Source: Helicoverpa zea (taxonomy: Eukaryota > Arthropoda > Insecta > Lepidoptera > Noctuidae). From it: DNA of 64,000 nt. The DNA is taken from contig NC_061463.1 in NCBI RefSeq assembly GCF_022581195.2, positions 5,766,001-5,830,000 on the forward strand, written 5' to 3'. This document shows positions 9,688 through 22,029 of this stretch, one piece after another. Position 1 is the stretch's first letter. Every line of letters starts with the position of its first letter. The position numbers were made by a program, and so were the translations under genes. The notes below the pieces were generated by a model. It was not told where the DNA came from. It worked only from the letters and a program-made list of their open reading frames with translations, and made no database searches.

Positions 9688-12153
9688 ATGCAGTGGCATA
9701 CTACTGAAGATGGTAAGTACCTATCTATTTATAATAATATAATGTAGGTAAATGAATAGCAAATTGTGAATAATGAATTTTGACCAATAGACCGCATATT
9801 TTTGCCGATATGGTTAGGAAGATTATAATTTGTAAGATGAGGGCAGATCTTTTCTGTCTACGATAGAAGAAGAAAATATAATGCGCCGACTTCAAGTAAA
9901 GTTGGGATAAAGGCAGGAGGATTTGATAATTTTAGATAGTTATGTATGATAGTTGTTTATTTAGGTACCTACAGGTTTTTATAAGTCATCATCCTCCGAG
10001 CCTTTTTCCCAACCATGTTGAGGTCGACTTCCAGTCTAACCGGATTCAGCTGAGTACCAGTGCTTTACAAGAAGCGACTGCCTATCTGACCTCCTCAACC
10101 CAGTTACCCGGGCAACCCGATACCCCTTGGTTAGACTGTGTCAGACTTACTGGCTTCTGACTACCCATAACGACTGGCAAGGATGTTCAATGACAGCCGG
10201 GACCTACAGTTTAACGTATGGATTTTCGGATTTATTTCGGATGGCACGTTAAATAGTTATGTATGATAGTTATTTATCTGGTGTTTCTAAGTAAGTAAAT
10301 TAATTTATTGTGGTTTGATGAGAAAAAAATAACAATAACTGAAGTGATCGTGCATCACATTTTCCTTGTGTAGGTAAAATGAAACCTGTTTAGATAATTG
10401 CGGTGCACCCTTACTTAGGTACTTAGGCATTATAATTATGATTCGCTTTTAAATGATTAATGAGGTTTATTTTGTGACGTATCAGGTAAATACAGAATAG
10501 AATCTCTGTCTGCTGCAACGTTTCCTGGTGCATTAAAAGTAAGTACTATATTATCTACCTTGTACAGTAGACTGCACATCAGTGGTAACTGTCATACACC
10601 TTAACTCAATAGTAATAAGTACGATTTACCTATAAAACTGTTACCACTGACCTGAAGTTGACTGTACATATACGAATACTCGAGCTATCCTCCTAGGTAT
10701 GTGAATAAAAACATTATTACCTACCCCATCGGTCATTTACATCATTTATTTACCCATAACTTTAATGTTTCAGGTACTTAAAGACTACTTTTTGAAAGAT
10801 GAAGCTGTTTGTATCGGTATAGCTATAGATCAAGATCCTGTAGCACAAGAAGAGTTGTTAGAACTATGCGCAGACGCAGCGTTGGACGGCTTATCAGTTG
10901 TAGCCGTTGATAATGACAGCGGAGAAGTGGTCTCTGTGGTTTTCAATAAATTGCAGGTTGGTATGTTTATCATATCTGTACTAGCATAAAACACGTAGCC
11001 TTCATGGATTAATGGTCTATTAAACAGTGAAAGAATTTTTCATATCGGTCGGCCTGTAGATCGGTAGTGTCAGAACTAAGAATGTTATTATTATTAAATA
11101 TATGTATCGTAATTTCTGATTGTATCGTAATTGTTTAAATATGTTTTTTGCACATAGAATTTCAATAGTTACGTAAATCTATTAAAAATGTTGTTTAGAA
11201 ATTAGATAAAATAATTCAACTTTGACCTGGATGTGATAATTTGAACAAACAATAACAATAGCCGATAAGTGATTAATGTTTATAATAGAAACAACTCCAT
11301 AATGATTGTCTGTTTTAAAAAGATAACATTATTATAAGAACGGAAATTGTTTCTAAGCTAATTGTAGATACGGCGGTCTGTCTGTATATTGATGGCGTCG
11401 ATGATCTCTCGAACATATGGCATTTCACTCACTTCTCATAATTCTTTTTTCATAGTGAGGTTCAGGTTTTCTACGTATAATTTTTGGAAAAGGAAAAAAA
11501 TACTAGGGATTAGTGAAAGATAAGGCTTATTGTTTTTGAACAGTCAAACGAAAATTTCAGGAAAAACCTTCGGAGGCATCTGGGAAGTCATTTTTCGAGA
11601 TATTCACCGAGGAACGATGCAAACGACCATCGTCTCGCGAAATGATGGATTTCATGGTAGATCTTGACGCAAGATGTAACTTTTTTGAGAGGTAAGTGAC
11701 CTTTAAAAACCTACAAAATTAAGCAGCTGCAAGTTATAATTATTTCGTTTATAAGGAAAATGTTTTTTTCTCAGGTACGGCGTCGATTGTTGTTCCGAAC
11801 TGATGTTCTTAGGGACCCACCGTGCACATCGACAGAAAGGCCTGGCGAAATTGGTCTGCAAAACCTCGATGGAGCTGGCTAAGAAACTAAAAGACGGTCC
11901 GGTAGCTCCTATGACAACTGAAGACCTAGGACCGAAGTACTCGTTTATGAAGCCAAGTAAACCTGTGAAGAAGCCACCGCAACTGTGCCATGCATTGTGG
12001 TCAGCAGTTGGGTCTAAGAAAGTCGGCCAAGATTTGGGCTTCGAAGTTATCATAGATGTCCCATTAAAAGAATTTGTTTTTGACGGGAAACCTTATTCGG
12101 AGAGAATTGGTGCTGAAACCACTTGTGAAGGGGCTGCAATAAGGATTGATTAG
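9688..12153 (+). CDS. GNAT-family N-acetyltransferase, copy 2 (complete, five exons)
   Basis: The exons are 9688-9712, 10486-10538, 10774-10956, 11561-11691 and 11775-12153, all with GT/AG borders and compatible phases, giving 256 residues. The protein starts MQWHTTEDGKYRIESLS. The N-terminal half has the EELLELCADAALDG helix and a VVAVD-SGEVVS strand. The C-terminal half has the acetyl-CoA loop R150-Q-K-G153-L-A155, matching GNAT motif A (R/Q-x-x-G-x-G/A), followed by DLGPKYSFMKP and FDGKPYSERIG. It would acetylate an amine using acetyl-CoA in the cytosol; no signal peptide is seen. The fold and tandem-paralog habit fit insect arylalkylamine/agmatine N-acetyltransferases, but the acceptor is not known. 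It is the only visible copy with an intact motif A. The start was chosen because it matches copy 3's exon 1 in length and phase. Confidence 0.85.
9987..10217 (-). mobile_element. SINE (family 1) fragment in intron 1 of acetyltransferase copy 2
   Basis: It has the tail-end CATCATC and the body blocks CAGTCTAACCGGATTCAGCT and TTACCCGGGCAACCCGATAC, nearly identical to 55594-55850. It stops before the tRNA-like head. High identity to the intact copy suggests a recent insertion truncated at its 5' end. Confidence 0.8.
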
Positions 12154-12261
12154 TCGGGGAAACAGAGTAGTTAATACGTATTTTTCAGTTATTTGCATAA
12201 TTTTATCCTGTATTACCGGTTTATCTAGTTTGTTAATCTAAAAAATGTCTAGAAAAATATA

Positions 12262-12267
12262 AATAAA
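12262..12267 (+). terminator. Probable polyadenylation signal of acetyltransferase copy 2
   Basis: AATAAA lies 109 bp after the TAG stop, followed by TGTTATT and a GT-rich GTAGTGTTT. Confidence 0.65.
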
Positions 12268-12662
12268 ATGTTATTCTATAGGTAGTGTTTCCTTTGTAGT
12301 ATTTGTGAAAAAATATAATTTAGTAAAAAAAAGGGTACGCAGCCAAATAATGTACTTACTGCCAAATAAAAAAAATCATTGATTAAGCCAACCCTGGTTC
12401 ATATTATTTTTTATTGTATTTTTATAACACAGTGTGTCATCAAAGGTACATTTATCCTCATTGGCCCACAAATTAGGGAAGTCAAAAAACTCTAAATAAC
12501 AATGTCGGTTTATTTATTATGCTGCCATAAAATATTTGTGCAGATAATACAGCTGTTCATTTAAATACCGACACATAAGGGCAAGCTCGGTATTTGGCAC
12601 TGGCGTATTTTGGAAAGCAGACCTTTGTTCCAGAAAAAAATATTTTGATTATTGGACAAACA

Positions 12663-14342
12663 ATGGTGAAGTTTACGACAGATGGTAAGTGTTAATTATT
12701 TTACAAAAAAAACCATTGTGTTCTTATTTATTTAATACTTATTTAAACTTTTTTTTATATAAATTCCTTAGTAGGCTTAAAACTATTAATTAGTAGGTAC
12801 ATATAAAGAAAATGTAGGCTGTGCGTTAATCCATCACTTAGTCAGTATAAATATATTCAGGATATTGAAGAGTTGCTATTTTTTAGGCAAATACAGAATT
12901 GAATCTCTATCATCGGCAACTTTACCTGGCGCTTTAAAAGTAAGTTGATCGACTTTCCCCGTAAATAACTAATGCTTATAGAGCAGGTGCTTGTTGGAAA
13001 AAAATCGTGAGAAGGCGCGCTTTGAACGATTGGCAAAAATGCGTTAGAATAATTTTTACACAAGGCAGAGCAATTAAATAAACACATTGAATTACATGTT
13101 GCATATTAATGGCACTTCTGTCATAGGAAAATTAGACTAGGAACCTGAGTAAAACTATACACTATTTTGGGTATTTCAGATAATAAACGATCATTTCTTC
13201 CAAGATGAGTCCGTATGCATGGGTACAGAGGTGAACAAGAATCCTTTAGCAATGGAAGAGTTGTTAGAACTGTGCGCAGACGCAGCACTGGACGGAATGT
13301 CATTAGTTGCCGTTTCTAATGATAGCGATGAAGTGGTTTCGGCAATGTTCAATAAGTTGCAGGTAAGCTTTTATGATAGTAATTGAGATACTTGTACTAT
13401 AAAGGAACTAATAAAGACATTAACTTTTTTGAGTTATAAAATGAAATAGCTACAATAACATTAATTTTGTAGATAAATATTTATAACGGAATATAATCAA
13501 AATGTAGCCAAAAACGTTTTAAATAGTACGTCAACTTACCTAGTCTCAATGTAACAGGGACCGAATGACCAATCTTTCACTAAGACAGTGGGCTTAAAAT
13601 GAATAAAAATCCTCATTGAATGTTTTAGGAAGTGCCTATAGAAGGATCAGAGAAGACGTTTTTTGAAACATTTGCTGAAGAACGCTGTAAACAAGCATCG
13701 TCTCGGGCTCTGGTTGACCTTATGGTGGAATTTGATACCAGATGTAACTTTTATGAGAGGTAATTATAATTAAGTATTCCGAATGAAACAAAAAAATTGT
13801 AGGTAACATACGAATCGTTAATATATACAAACCTAGGTACTTATACGATAGGATTCAAAAAATACCTACTTAAAAAATAACTGTAATAAAAAAAATGCAA
13901 TCTAGGCACCTATCCACCAAGGATGGTATTTAATATTTATGATAAAAAGTATTTGTATTTTTATAGGTACAACGTTGACTGTGGCTGCGAATTCATGTTT
14001 TTGGGAAGTCACCGCCATCATAGACAAAAACATCTCGGAGAATTACTATGCCGAACAGCTGTGGAGCAAGCAAGGAAAATAAAGAACGTTCCAGTAACTC
14101 CATTGACTATCCAAGATTTAGGACCAAAGTACTCATTCATGAAGCCAAGGAACCCAGTCACGAGAGTACCAAAGATATGTACTGCATTATGTTCAGCCAT
14201 TGGTACCCAGAAAATTGTGAGATCATTAGGCTTTACCGTAGTCGCCACCTTTTCTTTGAAGGATTGTATCTTCAATGGGAAACCATTTTCAGAGAGAGGG
14301 GTCACAACCTTTTGTGAAGCGGTTACAAAAAGAATAGATTAA
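12663..14342 (+). CDS. GNAT-family N-acetyltransferase, copy 3 (complete, five exons)
   Basis: The exons are 12663-12684, 12887-12939, 13180-13362, 13629-13759 and 13967-14342, with GT/AG borders and the same phases as copy 2; they encode 254 residues. The start MVKFTTDGKYRIESLSSATL aligns with copy 2. Shared blocks are EELLELCADAALDG, RCNFYE, MFLGSHRHHRQ, DLGPKYSFMKP and FNGKPFSER. Motif A reads R149-Q-K-H152-L-G154: the first loop glycine is histidine, unlike copy 2. The ATG is only 509 bp after the stop of copy 2, so the promoter must be short; the DRE-like palindromes of copy 2 are absent, which suggests different expression. The reading frame is intact, so it is likely functional, perhaps with altered cofactor kinetics or substrate (inference). 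Confidence 0.85.
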
Positions 14343-14398
14343 ATTAAGGAAGAAAGAAAATTTTTGACACACATTGTTCTAATTTAAGCCTTCGAGAC

Positions 14399-14404
14399 AT
14401 TAAA
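14399..14404 (+). terminator. Possible polyadenylation signal of acetyltransferase copy 3 (ATTAAA variant)
   Basis: No AATAAA occurs soon after the stop. The common variant ATTAAA lies 57 bp downstream in AT-rich sequence. Confidence 0.35.
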
Positions 14405-14470
14405 AATTATAATTAGACTGACGTTCTTTTGTTTAAACGTCCTAAACATTGTCCCATGTAATATCACTTA

Positions 14471-14656
14471 CGGCCAGTTTCTTCATCAAAAGTTAAAGTT
14501 AAAGTTATGGCTAAAGTAATGTCTAAAGTAAAAGTAACGGTTAAATTCAATTTTTCTATTAGTTTTGCTGTCACTTTAGCCTTGAAAAACGAATTTGACC
14601 GTTACTTTTACTTTAGACATTACTTTAACTTTAACTTTTGATGAAGAAACTGGCCG
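14471..14656. mobile_element. Foldback MITE 'TTTCTTCATCAAAAGT', copy 2
   Basis: The termini CGGCCAGTTTCTTCATC and GATGAAGAAACTGGCCG are perfect inverted repeats, flanked by TTA on each side. It lies directly downstream of the acetyltransferase cluster. Confidence 0.88.
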
Positions 14657-17014
14657 TTAGACTACATTGAGTAAACTGTAGACGGGTAACAAATGGAAAT
14701 CATTACGGATAGCCCGTACGTCGTTAACATTGGACCAGTCTTAGCTCGGTCAGATAGCCCGACATCCCTAATTGCATCGTCCAACTTCGCCCAAATTGGT
14801 TCTAGTTAATTGATTTGGATTCGACATTGAATTTGTCGCTTTGTCGCTTCGTGTCGCGCAGAGCTTAGTCTATTAATGTGCTATTGTCAAGTCGCTGGTC
14901 ATTTGCATATTGTAGTGTTTCTAATAGATGTTGAAGATAATGTTGCTGTCTATTGTTAATCTCGAAAGTCTGCAAAAGTTGGATTTCTCAACTAAAAGCT
15001 ACTCGAGCGCCATATTTGTCCATAAAATCATACATAATTCAGATTTATTAAACGTGTTGATATAAAAATGTTATTTGTATGAATATATCTTAGGAAAGAA
15101 ATATATTGTACTAAAATGAAGAAGAAAAATATAATAACAATTTAGGTCTAAGAAAACAACGGAAAATATTTGGACCTAAACAAATATGTGAGACAATAAG
15201 CAAGTACCTAACAGGGGAAGCATGTGTTACCAAAATTACGACAAACGTAACTTCTATCAAACGTAGAATAAAAGTAGTGAATGCTTTCTTTTTCTAATTT
15301 TCTGACTCGTTGACGTATGAAATAAGCTCTGTCCGTTTAAATATTAATAGTGTCTTCAACCGGCCATGGAGTTTGCTCTTGTTCGTGAATAAAATCAAAC
15401 ATTTGTTCAACGAGTACGAGATGGCTACTTTTTGCGATTGGCCAGGATTTGTGTGTATTGGTTTTGAGCTGAACTTTTTGCTCACCCGAAAATGTCTTAC
15501 TCGACAAATAAGCTAAGCGTTGATTCCAACAACATTGGCAGTTATAAAAAAAATACGTACCTATACTTAGTGAAAACCGAATATTTCTAAACAACGAATT
15601 TAAAGCCTTGATAGGGTACCTAAGTAAGCTGGATAAAACTTCAGAATCACATTCTGTTATACAACGTGTAACAATACATTCTTATTACTAAGTTTTCATT
15701 TTCAATGACCCATCAATAAAAAAAAAATATATTATGCTGGAACAGAAACTTTTCTCGTATGTACGAGAATTTTAATGATAAAAAATAATTAACATCATAA
15801 AGCGTTGAGATACAATTCTGCTATCTATTTGTTTCCGTTGCGCCTGCAGTACTGAAATGACTGAAACGGATCCGCGTGCAATTGTTTGCGAAGCGTTCGC
15901 GACGTAATGATCAATTACAGCGGGAATTTGCATTGTGAAGGTAGTTTTACTTCACATTGTTTACACAGTAATTCTGATACTTGGGTATTAGATTCGTTGG
16001 TTTTTTTTTTAACAAACTGGTTTAATAAATAAAAAACTATACTATTGTTGCTTTTTCCTAAAGGTTGAATATAAATACCTCTACTTATTAAAAATATTCC
16101 CTATTTCGTCCGTATTAGCCCAATTTAAAATTAACGTTTTGCCGTGAAAGAGTTTCAATCATTCATGCACATATACTTACATACAGCCTTACAAACTTTC
16201 GGATTTATGACATTAGTTCGATAGTAGAATGTTCGGTTGTATGGTCTTTTTTTAACGACGTCAAAAATCATCAAATGACCCCTCCCGCTGTGGGTTAGCA
16301 GCGATGAAGGAGTGTCAGACTTTTACTGACTACCGTCGTGTTCCGTCGTAGGCATTTTATGTACCAGGGCGGCGGTAACTCTTTCGGATAATTCCGCAGC
16401 AGTTGTATAGCCTATGATAGAGATTGCTACTACCTTTACTTTCTATAAATTACGGTGGTAGCCTCAAAAACAATTGGTATTCGAGTGAGACAATAATATC
16501 CGTGTTTACTAAAGCACATTAAAGCGATCTCGACGGATCCTCAGATCGGATTCGCTTTGCATAGCACTTGAAATTCAAATGGTGCAGTTCATATTGAGCC
16601 TCCCCCTGTCTAAGTGCCTACTGTTGCCATGACAACCGTGCAATACGTCCCTTTATACGTACACGTCTACTGTAGGAATTTTAAGTGAAGTGTGAAGGAT
16701 TGTATCTGTAGCTTGCGTGGATAGGAACGGAAGTTTGTGTGGAGTTTATAACAGGACTTTCACAGCGACTATTGAAAATTTGCAAGGCATAAACCTTCTA
16801 TTACTAGTATGTTAGTGTCAGCATATCAAGGTATATTATTCTTACAGCTTGTATTTAAATTATATAATTTAACAAACAGTAGTCAGTTCCGTCCCTACCT
16901 AAATACTCGTAAATCGGGTGTGTCATACCTAATCACATTAAATCCTATCACATAAACTTTAAGGTATTCTTTAACGAACTCCAAAATTTTTAACCAAATA
17001 TATTCAATGTTTAA
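14657..17014. other. Gene-free stretch
   Basis: It is AT-rich with no exon-like signal. Overlapping open frames at 15294-15594 on both strands lack splice context and protein-like composition. The only recognisable element is the repeat fragment at about 16243-16400. Confidence 0.6.
16243..16400. repeat. Dispersed repeat fragment (shared with 23821-23985)
   Basis: It shares TCATCA(A/C)ATGACC(C/T)CTCC, GAGTGTCAGACT, GTTCCGTCGTAGGC and TTTTATGTACCAGGGC with the second copy. GC content is higher than the flanks. It is probably a non-LTR element remnant; the family is not identified. Confidence 0.65.
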
Positions 17015-17201
17015 CAGCTAGTTTCTTCATCAAAAGTAAAAGCCAAAGTAAAAGTCAAAGTAATGTCTAAAGTAAAAGTAACCGTCAAATTCATTTTTTT
17101 TATTAGTTTTGCTGTCACTTTAGCCTTGAAAAAACGAATTTGACCGTTACTTTTACTTTAGACATTACTTTGACTTTTACTTTTGATGAAGAAATTGGCC
17201 G
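17015..17201. mobile_element. Foldback MITE 'TTTCTTCATCAAAAGT', copy 3
   Basis: It is palindromic and collinear with the copies at 8208 and 14471 (GTAAAAGTAACCGTCAAATTC opposite GAATTTGACCGTTACTTTTAC). The ends have decayed (CAGCTAG / TTGGCCG), so its target duplication is not clear. Confidence 0.8.
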
Positions 17202-18921
17202 TTTGGCACAAGAATTATATTGAAACTAAAGAATATGTGAGATCTTTATGTTGAATTACCTCCTACTTTATAAGAGATTTTCACTCAAACAAGCAATAAA
17301 AATATTAATATAAGTCGTCTGTAACTTGTTGACAACGTTTGTAATAAAAAAATATTTTTATGAAGAAGCCTTTGCAACAAGAAACAAATATTATGATGCT
17401 ACATTAAAATGGCGAATACATTAAAATGCTGCGCGTAAAACATTTCAGCAAAGTATATTATTTTAACCCATTTTCTGCTTCAAAAACCGTGGAAAAATCC
17501 AAACTGTTTTTATACCTTTAAAAGCCCCTAAAACTACTTCGCGGTGCTTGAAATTATTATCTCCATTTTCCCAAAAGGGACAGGTAACTTTAGGGCAAAA
17601 AAAATGTACGCAGATGTGGCGGGAAAAGTTTTCAAGTGTGCTTGGTTTAAGTTCATTTAGCTAAACTGTTTTAGTTTATTTAAGTTGAATTAACAGTTTA
17701 TTTAATAATGTATAATGATATTTTTTTCGTATCTAGACAGAACGAGCATTATACATTTTGGAAAATAAATCTTAGTTTGAAAAAATATTGAAAATATTGT
17801 AGCCCATATGGTGTTTAAGTTTCAAGTAACATACTTTCTTGTTTGCAAGCAATTGTAACTTTGACAAAATATCGCATTCAAGTGCAGGTAAGCCTGTAAA
17901 TTGTGGTTCGAATTGTTTCGCCCCCTCTTTGCACGGCATTTTTCAATACTGAACCCCTTCAATGTGTAGGGGTCTTGAATACCCCGTAATACGCACTTCA
18001 GGGTTGGATTAAGGCTGATACAATTTTAGGGGGAGCGTTATAGATAATACGTATTAAACGAGAAGAGGATATCATCTGTTGTATCTGCTAGTGAAAGATT
18101 GTGACAAAAGAGACGATTCAGGGATTTTTGTCACAAGCTAGAGCTGTTATGTAAAATGGATATGAATGGAAATGGGAAGGTATACGGAAATAAATGCCCA
18201 ATTACAAAAACGTAGAACTAGGGATGTATGTAATTGTCAAGAGCTAATAGATGAATATAGATAAATTACAATTCAAACATAGGACGTCCTTGTTTACCAA
18301 ACTTATTGCCATTTTAGAACTCAAAAAATACTCTTTATTATACAAAAAAGATACATATGTACATCTTCCCCGTCTTCTTCACCGATTCACGCACCGCAGT
18401 AGACACGAGAACATACCTCTTTGGCAATTCCAACGAATCGTCAAGACGGTTCCGTGCATTTGTTTCATGGCACGTGCCCCCACCATACGTCACCATAAAA
18501 CTCGCTAAGGACAGATCCCGATGAAATTTGCCTTTTACGACCCACTCGTAAAGTAAATATCACTGATGTCGCCCGAAAAATATGTTCTCGACGTAAATGC
18601 GTGCTTATTAAACCACTTTATTGGCTTATTTAGGTTTTACTACGGAATTTATTTTGTGTACCTTTTTATTAGTTGGTCTGTACTTTTTTATGGGTGCTAC
18701 ATTGACATTATGGAATGATGGACTTGGGGTATAAAAAGTGAAGTCTTTATCAATTGGGGGAGTAAAAGGTGGATTTGCAGAAATAATTTGATGGTAAGAT
18801 TTCATCCAGAAATATTTTTTATTATCATTTTCGTGTGGTATGAAAAAAAAATCATCTACTCTATAATGGATGTAATGGCCGAATATATAAACGTCACTGA
18901 ATATTAAAATTCATTCTATTG
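17202..18921. other. Gene-free stretch
   Basis: AT-rich intergenic DNA with no convincing exon, RNA gene or repeat that I can identify. The open frame at 18251-18508 has no supporting context. Confidence 0.55.
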
Positions 18922-19034
18922 CAGCGATTTCACACTTGCGGATTTTTCGCTCGGTTTATACAAGTGCCACTGCTCGGATCGTACAGATATAGCGCGTGCG
19001 AAGGAGTGAAAAATCCGCTAGTGTGAAAGCACTG
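18922..19034. mobile_element. Small MITE-like inverted repeat (113 bp)
   Basis: Arms of about 30 bp pair: CAGCGATTTCACACTTGCGG with the reverse complement of CCGCTAGTGTGAAAGCACTG, extended by GATTTTTC. The CAG...CTG termini recall hAT elements, but no 8-bp target duplication is visible. Confidence 0.6.
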
Positions 19035-21157
19035 TCACTGTCATACCAACGTAAATTTCTGCAGCTGAAAGACTCAAAGTAAGTAACGTAAAATTCATTC
19101 AATGAAAATCTTGGAAACAATATCCAACTAAAGAGCATAAACATACTTCACTCCAAAGTAAATAAAAAACACTTTCACAGCATCAACATTAAGCGGCAAC
19201 CTCTTTCAATACCCACACACTATTTATTTCTCCTCATACAATACTAAAAGGTATCTCAGTAAACAATACTACGATTCCAAGAACCGCATAAATTTTCTTC
19301 CGTAGATAAACAAAAACTATTGTGAAAGAAATAAATAAACACAATTCTTTCACAGTCCCCGAGCTAGTTAAATAAAAAAACTAAAGTTTTTTGCCAATGG
19401 GATGTAAATAACCGTCCTATCTGACAACCTCAAGGGCTTGAAAGCAATCTAGGGGCCTACTATTTTTCTTTTGATGGCAACACAAAGCAATTGTTGGTCG
19501 GTATTGCCATCAGCGAAAAATAGGTGTAGCCATTCGCGGCCTGTACTGAATAGCTTTTTTCTATTCACAAAAAGATGATAGGGAAAAGTGTTGTGTATGA
19601 AGAATATGCTTTCTTCTTTTTCGATAGGATTACGGGGGATTTTGGAAGTGTTCTCAACGTATAAAATATCGTTTTCATCGTTACTTGGACACCGTGATAA
19701 GTGATAACTAATAGACTTAAGTTTATGTAGAAGCAGTTTTACTAATCACTAGCCCATCGTTTCATAAATCTATATTTTCTGAAATCATTTCATGTACTTA
19801 CAATAAGTTAACTCGGATCTAAATAAAGCTAAAAACTTCAAACCCAACCCAATGGAGTTCTAAACAAAGAATAAAGAAGGAGTGCATTATTGTAGACCAA
19901 CTCTTAAAAATACTACACCAGCAAATTTTCAATTTACCAAACCTGAATTGCTATACCAAACCTGAACTGGCACTACTTACCGATATACCGTCAAATAAAA
20001 TCACCCTTACCCGACGATACGAGCAACTAAGCGTTTTAACCCTCCCCTGCTAATGCATGGCCGTCCATTTTTCTAGACAGCCGGTCGATGTGGCCCAAAC
20101 ATCAGTAAATCGCTATAAAGTACCCCGCGGGTAGTTTGGTGAATATAAAGTTGGCAATTCGGTGAAAACTGTTATTTATGTTTTAAGGGTTAGGTGTGGG
20201 ATTAGGTTCGAGGTATAAAATAAAAATGTGTTTATGTGATTATAGATTTTATCGGAAGAGGGTTGAGCGATAAAATATTTAGTGATGTACTTACAAGCAG
20301 GTCAAATTGCTGTGAAACATAAAATTTTACTCGTATAATTCATAATAAAACGTAATAATTATTTTGATGCAATGGTGGGCACTTTTATAGCAGTAGCATA
20401 TTAGGGTTGAGGATTGCTTGATAAAAACTTCAGTGCTCGTTAGGTACCACTCAACGAAAAGTACCACTTTATGAGACCCAATTATTTTATATCAATGAAA
20501 CGTAAAAGGCTTTTCATGTTCGTGTTCATACTGATACTGAGATCTATTCTTCAAATAATGAAGTGAACTATATTTATTAATCAGAGCGGTTTGTTGTTGT
20601 TGGAAAGCTATATTATCTCTTTTCGTTTGTTTGTTTGTACCAAAATGCTGTGAAACGACAGAATCGATCTAAAAGGATTTCTATTTCGGGAAGCTACACT
20701 CTTCCCGAATAACAAAGGCTATAGGTATTTTGTCCAGGCACATCAAGATGTTCCCTCAAGAACGTGGATGTAACCTCTATCAAACAGCAAGTGGTAAATA
20801 AAAAATAATTAAGTATTTTTAATTTGTTGTCCATACATTCTTACATTTCAGACCAAAAACTCCGGGGAAATGATAGCAAAAAAAAACTGAAGAAAAGAAA
20901 ACGGCTTCCACACACCGTCCATCTTATCCTGACGAGGGTAGCTTATTTATATGCAAAAGGAATATTCTCGATTTATGTAGGTCAAAACCTGAGAAATACA
21001 TGAAACAATAAACATAATGATCATATTCCTTTCGACCTAGTAAATCTGAAGATCGGGCAAGGAATATTTATTCCGTTATGTTTTTGACCATACTTATCTA
21101 TACCTAGGTACGTAGGTACATAATTTGTTGCCGGTCAATAGTAGGATGTCTGTATTA
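19035..21157. other. Gene-free stretch
   Basis: AT-rich DNA without supportable genes. Around 20570-20760 a weak resemblance to lepidopteran Helitron internal sequence (AAAGCTATATTATCT, AACAAAGGCTATAGGTATTTT) suggests an old fragment. Confidence 0.5.
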
Positions 21158-21414
21158 GGGTGCTTATATAAAGAAACAGGTTTCCGGTACAGACAAACCT
21201 GTACGGGTAGGTACCGATCAGTGCAGGTATAATATTTCAATACAATCCTATTCACTCACTTATAAAGAAACAAGTAAGTTGAAACAGGTAAACTACCTGT
21301 TTCTTTATATAAGTGAGTGAATAGGATTGTATTGAAATATTATACCTGCACTGATCGGTACCTACCCGTACAGGTTTGTCTGTACCGGAAACCTGTTTCT
21401 TTATGTAAGCACCC
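21158..21414. mobile_element. Nearly perfect foldback MITE (257 bp, TA-flanked)
   Basis: The left arm GGGTGCTTATATAAAGAAAC is matched by GTTTCTTTATGTAAGCACCC on the right, and pairing continues for roughly 110 bp per arm (for example TACCGATCAGTGCAGGTATA on both sides) with almost no mismatch. Dinucleotide TA lies on both edges, consistent with a Tc1/mariner-type target duplication. A short loop separates the arms near 21255-21290. The near identity of the arms argues for recent origin or gene conversion. Confidence 0.85.
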
Positions 21415-21804
21415 TAAGAGTTGATTAAAACTTAGGACAAAACGGTACCTAAACCCAAACGATCTGTTTTCTAACCAAAGATTTTTTTTTCCGAACCAAC
21501 TCTTCCCTAGCCTTTTTCGTATATTAACGAAAGTAAAAAGAAACCAACTGCTAAAAAGTTGCCAAGAAAAATGTGTATCGTAAAATTATTTCTCACGTTT
21601 TTGCAAATTAAGTTACATAAACACCAAAACTAGGCTACGGACTCACAAACTTATTCACATAAATAAGGCTGTAAGGAAAATAAAAAGTTAACATAAGGCA
21701 CATTACAGAAACTTCAGGCCACTTGTTTTCAAGCCGTCCTATAAATTGTGAGCCACTCCCCACCTGCGAAAGTGGAGACACTAATTATTTTTATTTTAAC
21801 TTAT

Positions 21805-22029
21805 AGTTCGGCCATTCAGAGAATGCGTTCCTGACACGTCGCGATTGAACTGACGACGTAACTTTGCAATGGCGTTGCAGTTACGATAAAAATATTTTTG
21901 CTGGTTGTTTACCGTTTTAACAATTGAGGAGCATTAAAACAACATTATTATATCAATAATCAATGAATGTTATTACGTCGTCAGTTCAATCGCGACGTGT
22001 CAGGAACGCATTCTCTGAATGGCCGAACT
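21805..22029. mobile_element. 225-bp MITE with 58-bp inverted repeats, copy 1
   Basis: The ends AGTTCGGCCATTCAGAGAAT...ATTCTCTGAATGGCCGAACT pair over about 58 bp. The copy at 55273-55497 is the same length (225 bp) with its core (about 120 bp, containing AACAATTGAGGAGCATTAAA) inverted. Target duplication is not clear. Confidence 0.85.

Noticed and set aside
14018..14317. Frames on both strands inside exon 5 of acetyltransferase copy 3
   Set aside because: They are shadows of the real exon in other frames; splice phases and paralog alignment fix the true frame.
15294..15594. Overlapping frames on both strands
   Set aside because: Neither strand has recognisable protein features or consistent splice borders.
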